Below are positions 55,036 to 63,200 of a DNA stretch of 64,000 bases, one piece after another (position 1 is the stretch's first letter; every line of letters starts with the position of its first letter). The notes beneath the pieces were generated by a model. That model saw nothing but the letters and a program-made list of their open reading frames with translations, had not been told where the DNA came from and ran no database searches. This DNA is from Chryseobacterium aurantiacum (GTDB lineage Bacteria > Bacteroidota > Bacteroidia > Flavobacteriales > Weeksellaceae): the NCBI RefSeq assembly GCF_003020585.1, contig NZ_PXUE01000001.1, positions 1,240,001-1,304,000 on the forward strand, read 5' to 3'. The position numbers were made by a program, and so were the translations under genes.

Positions 55036-57066
55036 ATGAAATTCTTTAATTCCAGCACAAATTTTGAGTCAGTTCTTAAAAAATACTTTTCTTTTAAGAA
55101 CGAAACCCTTTCTTTAGAGCCTTTTGCAGAGTTTTTAGAGAGCGTTAAAAGGGCAGACTTTACTGATGTGCTTAATTTTCTTAGAAGTAATCCGAATTTT
55201 GCGGAAAACTTTAAACATTACATTCATAATATTTTTAAAGGAAGACCATTCAACCTTTCATTAACGGAGGCGAATATTCTTTCTGAAAATGCCTTTTTTC
55301 CGGAACTGAAAAAAAGGATCCTGAATAAGGTTTTACCACCCGTTGAAAATGAAAAGACGGTATGGTATATGATTGACAATGTCAGTATGAGACCCAAGAA
55401 AGATCTAGAATTTCTCCACAACCTTCCTGAAAATGAGGTTAATGAATTTTTAAATCTTTTAGGGGCTGCAGATTTTATTACAAAGCCCAATGTAAAAAAA
55501 GAACTGATATTCTCTATGAATATTCTTTCATGGAGGGTTACAGGAATGGCGATGGAAGTGGAAGTCGTGAGAATGGCACCCCAATACAGAAATCTGGATA
55601 ACCCGTTTTTAGCTCTTCAAAATGAGCTTGAAACTCTGGCAGAAGACCTGGTAAGAGATCCTGAATTACAGCTTCATTCCAAGGACAGTAGATATAAGCA
55701 GATTAAGATCTATGCAGGGCAATGTCAGGAATTCGTTAATATCGCTTTTAAAAATTCTGCTAAATATGGTATTTCAGGGAAGATTAACCAATCCTTGCTG
55801 AAGATCAGACAGCAGACCGATAGAATCTATGAGATCGTGCAGCTCTTGGTTATTGATAACGAAGAAGATGTTCTTATTAAATCCAAGCAACTGGTTTTTA
55901 ATATTTTGAACTATAAATCTCATAAGAATAATATTGCAGATCTTATCAATGACAGTACAAGGTTGATTTCTCACCTTATTACCAATCATACCGCAGAAGC
56001 CGGAACACACTATATCACTTCCACCAGAAAGGAATATATGACGATGTTCTATAAGGCCAGTGGAGGAGGAATCATTGTTGGAGCGCTTTGTGTACTGAAA
56101 ATGCTCTACGGTTATATTCCGGGGAGTGATTTTTCACATGCATTCCTCTATTCAATGAACTATGCCATGGGGTTCATCATGATTTATCTGATGGGTTTTA
56201 CATTGGCAACGAAACAGCCGGCCATGACTGCCGCTACCATGACTAAGGTATTGTCTGAAGAGGGCAATAACAAAAGAAACAACACTGAATTTGCCCATCT
56301 TGTATCAAAGCTTTTCAGAAGCCAGTTTATTGCTTTTGTTGGGAACGTATTGCTTGCCTTTCCTGTAGCTTTAGCCATTATTTACGGTTTGGATGTGTTT
56401 CTATCACAAAATTTAGCCGTAGACAGATCAGATAAATTATTAAAGGATCTTGATCCATTTAAATCCAAGGCTATTTTGCATGCCAGTATTGCCGGATTTT
56501 ACCTGTTTATTTCAGGAATTATTTCAGGAAATATCGGAAACAACTCTGTTTTCTATCAAATTCCGGAGAGGATAGCCAAAAACCTTTCCATCAGAAGTTT
56601 CTTCGGGAAAAAATTTGCCAAAGGCTTATCTAAATATTATGCTAAGAACTGGCCGGGAATTGTTTCCAATTTTTGGTTCGGAGTTTTTCTTGGAGCTACA
56701 GCGCCTGTAGGAATGTTCTTTGGACTTGATCTTGATATCAGGCACATTACCTTTGCAGCTGGAAACTTTGCATTGGGGCTTTACGGAAAAGACTTCTCAG
56801 TAGATTCCTATACATTCTGGATGTCTTTTGTTACAGTTTTCTTAATCGGTTTCTTCAACTTCCTGGTAAGTTTCAGTTTGTCTATGTTCCTTGCCTTTAG
56901 ATCTAGAAAAATGAATTTCGGACAGGTGAGTGAGATCTATAAGGAGATTTTTAGATATTTTACGAAGCATCCTTTGAAGTTTTTCCTGCCGTTAAGCTCA
57001 GGACTGGATAAGAAAGCTGATGACCTGATGAGCAGTACGATTTCTAATAAATCAGAAGAACATTAA
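55036..57066 (+). CDS. Gcr/'site-specific recombinase' family membrane protein (PF10136 type)
   Basis: A 676-residue protein. The N-terminal half (1-330) is helical and soluble (VERADFTDVLNFLRS-like repeats, LLGAADFITKPNVKKEL). The C-terminal half has about seven membrane helices (for example GGGIIVGALCVLKMLYGYIPG and FIMIYLMGFTLATKQPAMTAATM). This is the family named after gonococcal Gcr, once called a site-specific recombinase, but the layout is that of a membrane protein and I see no recombinase catalytic motif. Its function is unknown. It follows mtgA by 13 bases, and a TATCTTTG sequence at 55023-55030 lies too near the start to be a normal promoter with leader. Confidence 0.8.
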   Translation: MKFFNSSTNFESVLKKYFSFKNETLSLEPFAEFLESVKRADFTDVLNFLRSNPNFAENFKHYIHNIFKGRPFNLSLTEANILSENAFFPELKKRILNKVLPPVENEKTVWYMIDNVSMRPKKDLEFLHNLPENEVNEFLNLLGAADFITKPNVKKELIFSMNILSWRVTGMAMEVEVVRMAPQYRNLDNPFLALQNELETLAEDLVRDPELQLHSKDSRYKQIKIYAGQCQEFVNIAFKNSAKYGISGKINQSLLKIRQQTDRIYEIVQLLVIDNEEDVLIKSKQLVFNILNYKSHKNNIADLINDSTRLISHLITNHTAEAGTHYITSTRKEYMTMFYKASGGGIIVGALCVLKMLYGYIPGSDFSHAFLYSMNYAMGFIMIYLMGFTLATKQPAMTAATMTKVLSEEGNNKRNNTEFAHLVSKLFRSQFIAFVGNVLLAFPVALAIIYGLDVFLSQNLAVDRSDKLLKDLDPFKSKAILHASIAGFYLFISGIISGNIGNNSVFYQIPERIAKNLSIRSFFGKKFAKGLSKYYAKNWPGIVSNFWFGVFLGATAPVGMFFGLDLDIRHITFAAGNFALGLYGKDFSVDSYTFWMSFVTVFLIGFFNFLVSFSLSMFLAFRSRKMNFGQVSEIYKEIFRYFTKHPLKFFLPLSSGLDKKADDLMSSTISNKSEEH

Positions 57067-57074
57067 TAAAAATA

Positions 57075-57109
57075 AAGCGAGGCGATCTTAATAATAGATC
57101 GCCTCGCTT
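57075..57109. terminator. Bidirectional terminator between converging genes
   Basis: A perfect 14-bp GC-rich stem (57075-57088 with 57096-57109) and a seven-base loop. On the minus strand it is followed by a T-rich tail; on the plus strand the tail is weaker. It serves the membrane-protein gene on the left and the small peptide gene on the right. Confidence 0.85.
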
Positions 57110-57133
57110 CATTTAAGTCTTTTGTATAGCTTT

Positions 57134-57298
57134 TTAAAGACAATAAGGAAACTCCGGACATTCTGCGGGTAATTGTTCCCAAAAAATACATTGACTGGTA
57201 TCTCCACAGCTTACAAGACAACACACCATTTGCCCTGCTCCTTGAATAGCCTTTAAATTGTTTCTGGATAATTTTTTTGTTGTAAGTACTTTTTTCAT
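57134..57298 (-). CDS. Cys-rich bacteriocin-like leader peptide (54 residues)
   Basis: A 54-residue open frame with an ATG at 57298. It begins MKKVLTTKKLSRNNLKAIQGAG, the pattern of double-glycine-type leaders of Chryseobacterium 'bacteriocin-like proteins' (basic start, KLSR-x-x-LK-x-I-x-G). The remaining 32 residues carry six Cys (QMVCCLVSCGDTSQC, then AECPEFPYC) and no long hydrophobic helix. The gene is flanked by a terminator and an AT-rich leader of about 100 bases. No peptidase-containing exporter, immunity gene or modifying enzyme is adjacent. It may be an antimicrobial or signalling precursor exported by a distant ABC peptidase transporter; function is unproven. Confidence 0.75.
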   Translation of the reverse strand: MKKVLTTKKLSRNNLKAIQGAGQMVCCLVSCGDTSQCIFWEQLPAECPEFPYCL

Positions 57299-57398
57299 GA
57301 TAAAATAATTTTGAAATTAAATATAGTATATTATTTCGACATGTGGTGATATAATTTGAAATAATACTTACTTACAATATAGATGAACAGAGAGAATT

Positions 57399-57692
57399 CT
57401 AGAATATCTGAAGATCATGAAATTGTTCTGTTCCAAATTTGTCCTGGAACTTTTTCAAATAGAAAGTCTTACGCATTTTAAAATCATTTTTAAGTAATGG
57501 AGAATCAATTTTAATAATAATGCATTTATTTTCAATATTCACACTTTTGATCTCACGGAAAAGACTTTCATCAAGATAATCCTCAAGGAAGTCCTTGATG
57601 TCAAAGGCTATCAGTTTATCTTCAAAACCATAGATTCTTGCAAAAGATTTTACAAGTTCAGAGGATTGATATTCGCGCTTTTTCTTCTTCAT
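57399..57692 (-). CDS. DUF721/DciA-like protein
   Basis: A 97-residue basic protein with the compact DUF721 fold (SSELVKSFARIYGFEDKLIAFDIKDF..., then NKCIIIKIDSPLLKNDF and FYLKKFQDKFG). In other bacteria, DciA-type DUF721 proteins help load the replicative helicase and often lie near recF, as here, where recF is two genes upstream. The Bacteroidota version is short and lacks extra domains. It is 7 bases from the secreted hypothetical gene and should share its mRNA. Confidence 0.75.
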   Translation of the reverse strand: MKKKKREYQSSELVKSFARIYGFEDKLIAFDIKDFLEDYLDESLFREIKSVNIENKCIIIKIDSPLLKNDFKMRKTFYLKKFQDKFGTEQFHDLQIF

Positions 57693-57699
57693 ATTACTT

Positions 57700-58368
57700 T
57701 TAAGGTACGTATTCGGTTGTTAAACCTTTATTTTTAAAAAACTTCTCCAGATCAGGATAAAGAAATTCGCAGGTCTCGAAAGAATCCATCATGTCTTTTG
57801 GAAAAGATTCTATTCCGGAGCATTCAAAACAAATTTCAAAATAAGCAAAAACCTTATCATTTTCATCATAAAACAAGATGGCATTTCTTGGGAAAAAGCA
57901 TCCGCTTTGAGAAGTGTAGGAAACATAATATTTGTGGCAGGTATTATAAAGAACATCACTAAGTTCTGAAATTTCAGATAAGTTTAATGTTTTTGTCTCC
58001 TGTATGCCTTTATGATTGACATCCTTAATAAGATTTTCTATTTCTACAGATTTATATTTTGTAAGGTTCTCATAATATGTATTCAGATTAATGGAATCCT
58101 GCTTGGCTACCGGTGGTGGTGGCGGTGGGGTATAGCCCGCTGCTCCTTTATAGCTTAGATTGTAGGAAATTATTTTAACCTTAGCAGACTTATCAAACGG
58201 AAATCTGGATATCCTTTTCTCTAAAGGAATAGATTTAAAGCTTGTATTCGTTTCACCATGCTGATATCTATGAATTTCAGCGAGTAAATTTTTCGCTTTC
58301 TTCTTTTTTTGGCTGAATGAAAACGTAAATAATAGTGAAAATAGAATAATAAAAATCCTTGAGATCAT
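57700..58368 (-). CDS. Secreted hypothetical protein
   Basis: A 222-residue protein I do not recognise. It has a signal peptide (MISRIFIILFSLLFTFSFSQ), a lysine-rich patch just after it (KKKKAKN), and a polyproline run (PPPPPP) near residue 83. Four Cys lie in the second half (TCHKYY, SGCFF, FEICFECSG), which may form disulfides. The gene overlaps the recF stop by four bases and so is translated with it, but a secreted protein is unlikely to act in DNA repair; the pairing may just be local. Confidence 0.8.
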   Translation of the reverse strand: MISRIFIILFSLLFTFSFSQKKKKAKNLLAEIHRYQHGETNTSFKSIPLEKRISRFPFDKSAKVKIISYNLSYKGAAGYTPPPPPPVAKQDSINLNTYYENLTKYKSVEIENLIKDVNHKGIQETKTLNLSEISELSDVLYNTCHKYYVSYTSQSGCFFPRNAILFYDENDKVFAYFEICFECSGIESFPKDMMDSFETCEFLYPDLEKFFKNKGLTTEYVP

Positions 58369-59444
58369 ACCTCAAATATAATACTTTCCTCATTAATTTT
58401 TTTTACTACACTTTCAGTTCGTTCTCTGTGTGTATCTGTAATGAAGATCTGTCCAAAGCTTTCTCTGTTCACCAGCTCAATTAATTGAGAAACTCTTGTA
58501 TCATCAAGCTTGTCAAAAATATCATCAAGCAAAAGAATTGGAGTTTTCTTGGTAAGTTCCTTTACAAGGCTCATTTGAGCAAGTTTAAGTGAAATAAGGA
58601 ATGACTTCTGCTGTCCCTGCGAGCCAATTTTCTTGATGAGAACATGATCCATCTCAAAAAGAAGATCATCCTTGTGAATTCCTTTGGAAGTATAGGTTAG
58701 CATACGGTCTTTTTCAAGGCTTTCCTTTAAAAGTTCTGCAAAAGAATTTTCCAGAAGATGAGATTCATAGATCACCGAAACAGTCTCTTTTCCTCCGGAA
58801 ATAATTTGATAAAAATTCTGTACAATAGGATTTAATTGCTCTACAAATACCTTTCTCTTATTAAAAATTTTCGTTCCAAATCGAGAGATCGGCTCATCGT
58901 ATATTTCTAGAGAATCTTTGTCCCACACCCTGTTTTTAGCAAAATATTTCAGTAAAGCATTTCTTTGCTGAATAGTTTTCTGGTATTGTATCAGGTCAAA
59001 AAGATATTCTGAATCCGTTTGAGAAATCATGGAATCCAGAAACTTTCTTCTGCTTTCTCCTGAGTCTGAAATAAGATTGGAATCATAAGGTGAAATCATC
59101 ACACTGGGCAAATAACCAATATGATCAGCAAGCCTGTCATAGCTCTTGTCGTTTTTTTTAATAACTTTTTTGGCTTCCTTGGGCTGGGTAATTCTAATGA
59201 TATCTTCACTTTCTTCATTCTGAATTTCGGCATCAATAGTGAAAAAATCTTCTTCTCTTTTGATGTTGTTCAGATCTGTATTTCCCAAAAAGCTTTTGCC
59301 TACGGATAAATAATGAAGGGCATCCAGAATATTGGTCTTTCCTGCACCATTATTACCCACAAAACAGTTGATTTGCGGTGAAAATTCAAATTTTTTCTCA
59401 GAGTGGTTTTTGAAATTGTAAAGGGAAAGCTTCTTGATAATCAT
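58365..59444 (-). CDS. recF: DNA replication and repair protein RecF
   Basis: A 359-residue SMC-like ATPase that helps load RecA at gaps. The Walker A is GNNGAGKTN at residues 29-37, the signature region is SQGQQKSFLISLKLAQ, and the Walker B is PILLLDDIFDKLD, then a switch His in FITDTHRE. LYNFKNHSEKKFEFSP at the N-terminus is typical. It lies 3 bases after the UbiA-like gene and overlaps the secreted hypothetical, in an operon read from 60203. It is not beside dnaA or gyrB, as usual in Bacteroidota. Confidence 0.96.
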   Translation of the reverse strand: MIIKKLSLYNFKNHSEKKFEFSPQINCFVGNNGAGKTNILDALHYLSVGKSFLGNTDLNNIKREEDFFTIDAEIQNEESEDIIRITQPKEAKKVIKKNDKSYDRLADHIGYLPSVMISPYDSNLISDSGESRRKFLDSMISQTDSEYLFDLIQYQKTIQQRNALLKYFAKNRVWDKDSLEIYDEPISRFGTKIFNKRKVFVEQLNPIVQNFYQIISGGKETVSVIYESHLLENSFAELLKESLEKDRMLTYTSKGIHKDDLLFEMDHVLIKKIGSQGQQKSFLISLKLAQMSLVKELTKKTPILLLDDIFDKLDDTRVSQLIELVNRESFGQIFITDTHRERTESVVKKINEESIIFEV

Positions 59445-59447
59445 TCG

Positions 59448-60203
59448 TCAAAAATACTCCATTATTAGTAAAAATAAAAAAGGAAGTGCTGAACAAGTTT
59501 CCACACCGAATGAAAAATAAGTGTCATCTCTTTTATTTTCAGAGAAATAGATTAAAATGTAGGTGATAATAGTGGGCAGAAAAAATGATGCAGCATAAAT
59601 AGGCTTAAGATAGAAAATACCAATAAGGCTGCTTATAAACACAAGACCATAGGCAATGTACTTTGTGTTTTGAATGCCTATTAACATGGGGAAAGTCTTT
59701 ACGGTATCACTATTCATGTCCCGAATGTCAAAGGGAAGTACCAATGCTGTGATGTAGAAAAAACTGATCAAAAAAATAGGCAAACTGAATTCCGGAAGAG
59801 TAAGCCAGCAATTAACCAATGCCCAGACTAGCCCTACATAGAATACTTTAAGCAACGGAATTTTTCGGATATAAACATCAAGAAAAAAACTGTTGTATAG
59901 CAATCCAAGAACTACAATGACAAACCATTTCAATAGTCTTATTTCATTGTGATTGTGAATGATGAGAAAGGCACAGACAACTCCTGCAACTGCATTTAAA
60001 ACCAGAATTTTGAAAAAATGCCTGGTATATTGATACTTAGTATAAAGATAACCACTGAAATAGGTGATGAAAATTAAAAGAATAGTGGGCAAACGGAATG
60101 TGTTTTGCTCTTTCATGAAAAATACTGCAAAAAGAGTTCCCATTAAGGATACGTAAACTTGGCTGTCTATAACGGATTTTTTCAGTATTTTTAAAATGTT
60201 CAT
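59448..60203 (-). CDS. UbiA-like membrane prenyltransferase-family protein
   Basis: A 251-residue integral membrane protein with about eight helices. LPFDIRDMNSD near residue 165 matches the second Asp-rich motif of UbiA prenyltransferases, and the helix layout agrees. The first Asp-rich motif (NDxxD) is not obvious in the N-terminal part, so it may be an atypical or inactive member. Such proteins attach isoprenoid chains to aromatic acceptors, as in quinone synthesis. The gene heads the recF operon and starts 18 bases from the divergent alpha-2-macroglobulin gene. Confidence 0.7.
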   Translation of the reverse strand: MNILKILKKSVIDSQVYVSLMGTLFAVFFMKEQNTFRLPTILLIFITYFSGYLYTKYQYTRHFFKILVLNAVAGVVCAFLIIHNHNEIRLLKWFVIVVLGLLYNSFFLDVYIRKIPLLKVFYVGLVWALVNCWLTLPEFSLPIFLISFFYITALVLPFDIRDMNSDTVKTFPMLIGIQNTKYIAYGLVFISSLIGIFYLKPIYAASFFLPTIITYILIYFSENKRDDTYFSFGVETCSALPFLFLLIMEYF

Positions 60204-60207
60204 TTAT

Positions 60208-60238
60208 CAAATTTAATATATATGAAAAGATTTTCCAA
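60208..60238 (-). promoter_or_regulatory. Candidate leaderless promoter of the UbiA-like/recF operon
   Basis: On the minus strand: TTG (60238-60236), a 20-base spacer and TAAATTTG (60215-60208), only four bases before the ATG at 60203. Initiation about six bases past the box would put the mRNA 5' end at or next to the start codon. The -33 box lies inside the coding start of the divergent gene. Confidence 0.5.
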
Positions 60239-63200
60239 GATATTTATGCTTTCGCTTTTATCACTGGGCTTTTCACCGGTTTTCGCACAGAAATATTATG
60301 ACGACCAGTGGAAAAAGATAGCAGAAAATAGTCAGAAAGGAGCTTATAAATCTAATCTTCCCATTATTTTGGAACTAGAAAACAAAGCCATGAAAGAAAA
60401 TAATACAATTCAGCTGATCCGTTCCCTGAAAGCAGAGTTCAGCATTGTACAGCAAACAGTAGACGATGAAAAGAATGATTCGGTTTCAAAATTCTTCAGT
60501 AAACTTCAGGGTGCGGAGGGAAAACTGAAAGGAGAAGAGAAATTGGTTTACAAAGTTCTTTTGAACGGTTTTTTTCAGGATTACTACAACCAGAACTATT
60601 GGAAGATCAATGGAAGAACCAATATCAATTCGCAGGATGTTTCACAGATTGAGACATGGTCAAAACTCGATTTTAAAAATTATTTAACCAAAAACTATCA
60701 GGATCTGGATCAGCAGAAACAGGACCTGAAAAAGGCTTCCTTGGAAAAGTATAAGACGTTGTTTTCAGAGACAAAAGATATTGCCTACTTCCCAAGCCTT
60801 TACGATTGGTATGCACTTAAAAAGATTGGCTTTTTATCAGAAAATAATCTTTTTACCAAAAATGAGCTTGCAGAAAACCGAACTTCAATCAATGTCATTT
60901 TCGATGATTTGATTGCTTCAAACAATGGAAATTCCAAGTTGTATTTCATGAAAGAAAAGTTGGTTGAGAATTGCAATTTCAATCAATGTAAAGATAAACT
61001 TGAGCAGCTTCAGAATCTTGCTAAATCTAATGTAGAGGGAGATTACAAAGTGGTGGTGATGGAAGATATCATGACTGAACTTGTGATGAAAGATAAATTT
61101 AAGGAAGCACTAGCTATTGCAGAACAGGCAAAAAGTGAGTACCCCAAATCTCCTTTCATCGGAAATATTAAAAGTAAGGAAACCCAGATTAAAAATCCGT
61201 CGCTGACCATCAAGTATGAAAAGCAAACTCAAAATAATCTACCTATTCATTTTGTAGCAGAATCTCAAAATGTTACAGATTTTTCTTTAAATATTTATGA
61301 AGTAAAAGAAGATTTTACATCATTGATGAAATATATGCAAAATTCTTATGCAAGTGCCAATTTCAAAAAGGTGAAAAAAAGCCTGGTGAGAAAAGAAAAC
61401 TACCAGCTTTCAGATGCTAAGGACTATAAACTTCATAAAACTTCATTGGAGATTAAGCCTCTTCCATCGGGAATCTATGTTGTAGAATATTCAGTAGGCG
61501 GTGAAAGTGCTAAAGCCAGTGATGATGATTCTCAACAGAATTTTTACTTCATTGTTTCCGGAAATAAAATCATTTACCAAAACAAGTCTTCTAAAAACTC
61601 GCTTTCAGATGAGTTGAAATTGGTTACCAGTGAAAACGGAAAACCTGTTATAAGTGAAAATCTTACTTTTCATGAATTTTCAGGAAATAATTCTGTTAGC
61701 AAAACTGAGGGTAAAACCAATGAAAAAGGAGTTTTCCAACTTCCTGTTACTGCCAGTAAAGAATATTACAGAACTTTTTTGATCCAACAGCCTAAAACGA
61801 ATGATTTCCAGATCATGCAGGTATATGGAAACAGAACCAATACAGAAGATTACAACCCTAACAGAGAGTCTCGTACCAAGGCACAAATCTTCACAGACAG
61901 AGCCATCTACAGACCAGGGCAGATTGTATATTTCAAAGTAGTAAACACGCAGCTGAATAAGGAAACAGAGTCTGTAGTTTCAGGATTACAGCAAAAAATA
62001 ACTTTATTGGATGCCAATAATCAGGAGGTTTCTTCACAGAGCTTCAAGACCAATGAATTTGGATCTTATCATGGTAGTTTCACCCTGCCAAAAGGAAAAT
62101 TAAACGGGGTTTTCTATCTGAATACAGATGGCACAAGCAACGGATATAAAGACATCCGAGTAGAGGAATACAAAAGACCAAAGTTTGAAGTAACCTTTGA
62201 ACCTGTAAAAGATGAATATAAATATGGTCAGACCATAGAGCTTAAAGGGAAAGCCATGATGTTCTCTGGGGTTGCGCTAAGCAATACAACGGTAAACTAT
62301 GAAATTAAAAAACATAATATCAGATGGAGATACTTCTGGTGGTATCCAAGAGGTGACGACAACGAAAACTCAATTCTCGGAGAAGCTAAAACCAATGAAA
62401 AAGGAGAGTTTGTTATTCGTTTGGAACTGAAGAAAGATGAAAAACTGGAAGGAATACAGATTGATAATTATGAGATCAATGCTTCTGCTACAGATATTAA
62501 CGGCGAAACACAGTCTGCCAATACACAGTTGAGTGTGGCTTCAGTTTCCCATTACATTAAGGCAGATGATATTAAAAATACTTTCAGTGACGAGAATGTG
62601 AAACTTAAAGTAGAAACAAAAAACTATAACGAACAAAATCTTAAAAAATCATATCAGGTAAAGTTGTCAAAGCTGGCAGCTCCGGATAGAATTTTTAGAA
62701 ATAACTTTAAATCTGAGGTTCAGAATTTACCGAAATATTCAAAAGATGAATTTATCAGCAAGTTCCCACACGACATGTTTGATAAAAATGATGAGATTAA
62801 AAACTGGAAAACGCAGAAAGTAATTATTGAAAAGCAGCAACCTGCATCAACAGATAACACCCAACTTTCAACGAACCTTGATTTAGGGAAGCTGGAAGCA
62901 GGAGATTATCAATTGGAATTGTTCAATATTGAAGGAAAAGACACCATAAAATCAGCCCAATATTTTAGTGTTTGGGATAAAAATACTCTTAAACCTACTC
63001 AAAAAACTTTCCTTACCATAATTGCTCCAAAGGATGAAGTAACAAGAGGAGAGAAAGCGAAAGTGTATGTGTATTCTGCAATTCCCGATGCTTGGGTCAA
63101 TGTTTTTGTTCAGGATGGATCAGGAAAAACCATTTCAGAAATTCATCAGCTGAAAAATGGAATTTTAGAGTATACTGCCAATATTCCAAAAGAGAAAAAT

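Noticed and set aside
55036..57066. Reading the Gcr-family protein as an active site-specific recombinase and thus a mobile element
   Set aside because: The protein is half membrane helices and no tyrosine or serine recombinase motif is seen; no attachment sites or repeats flank it.
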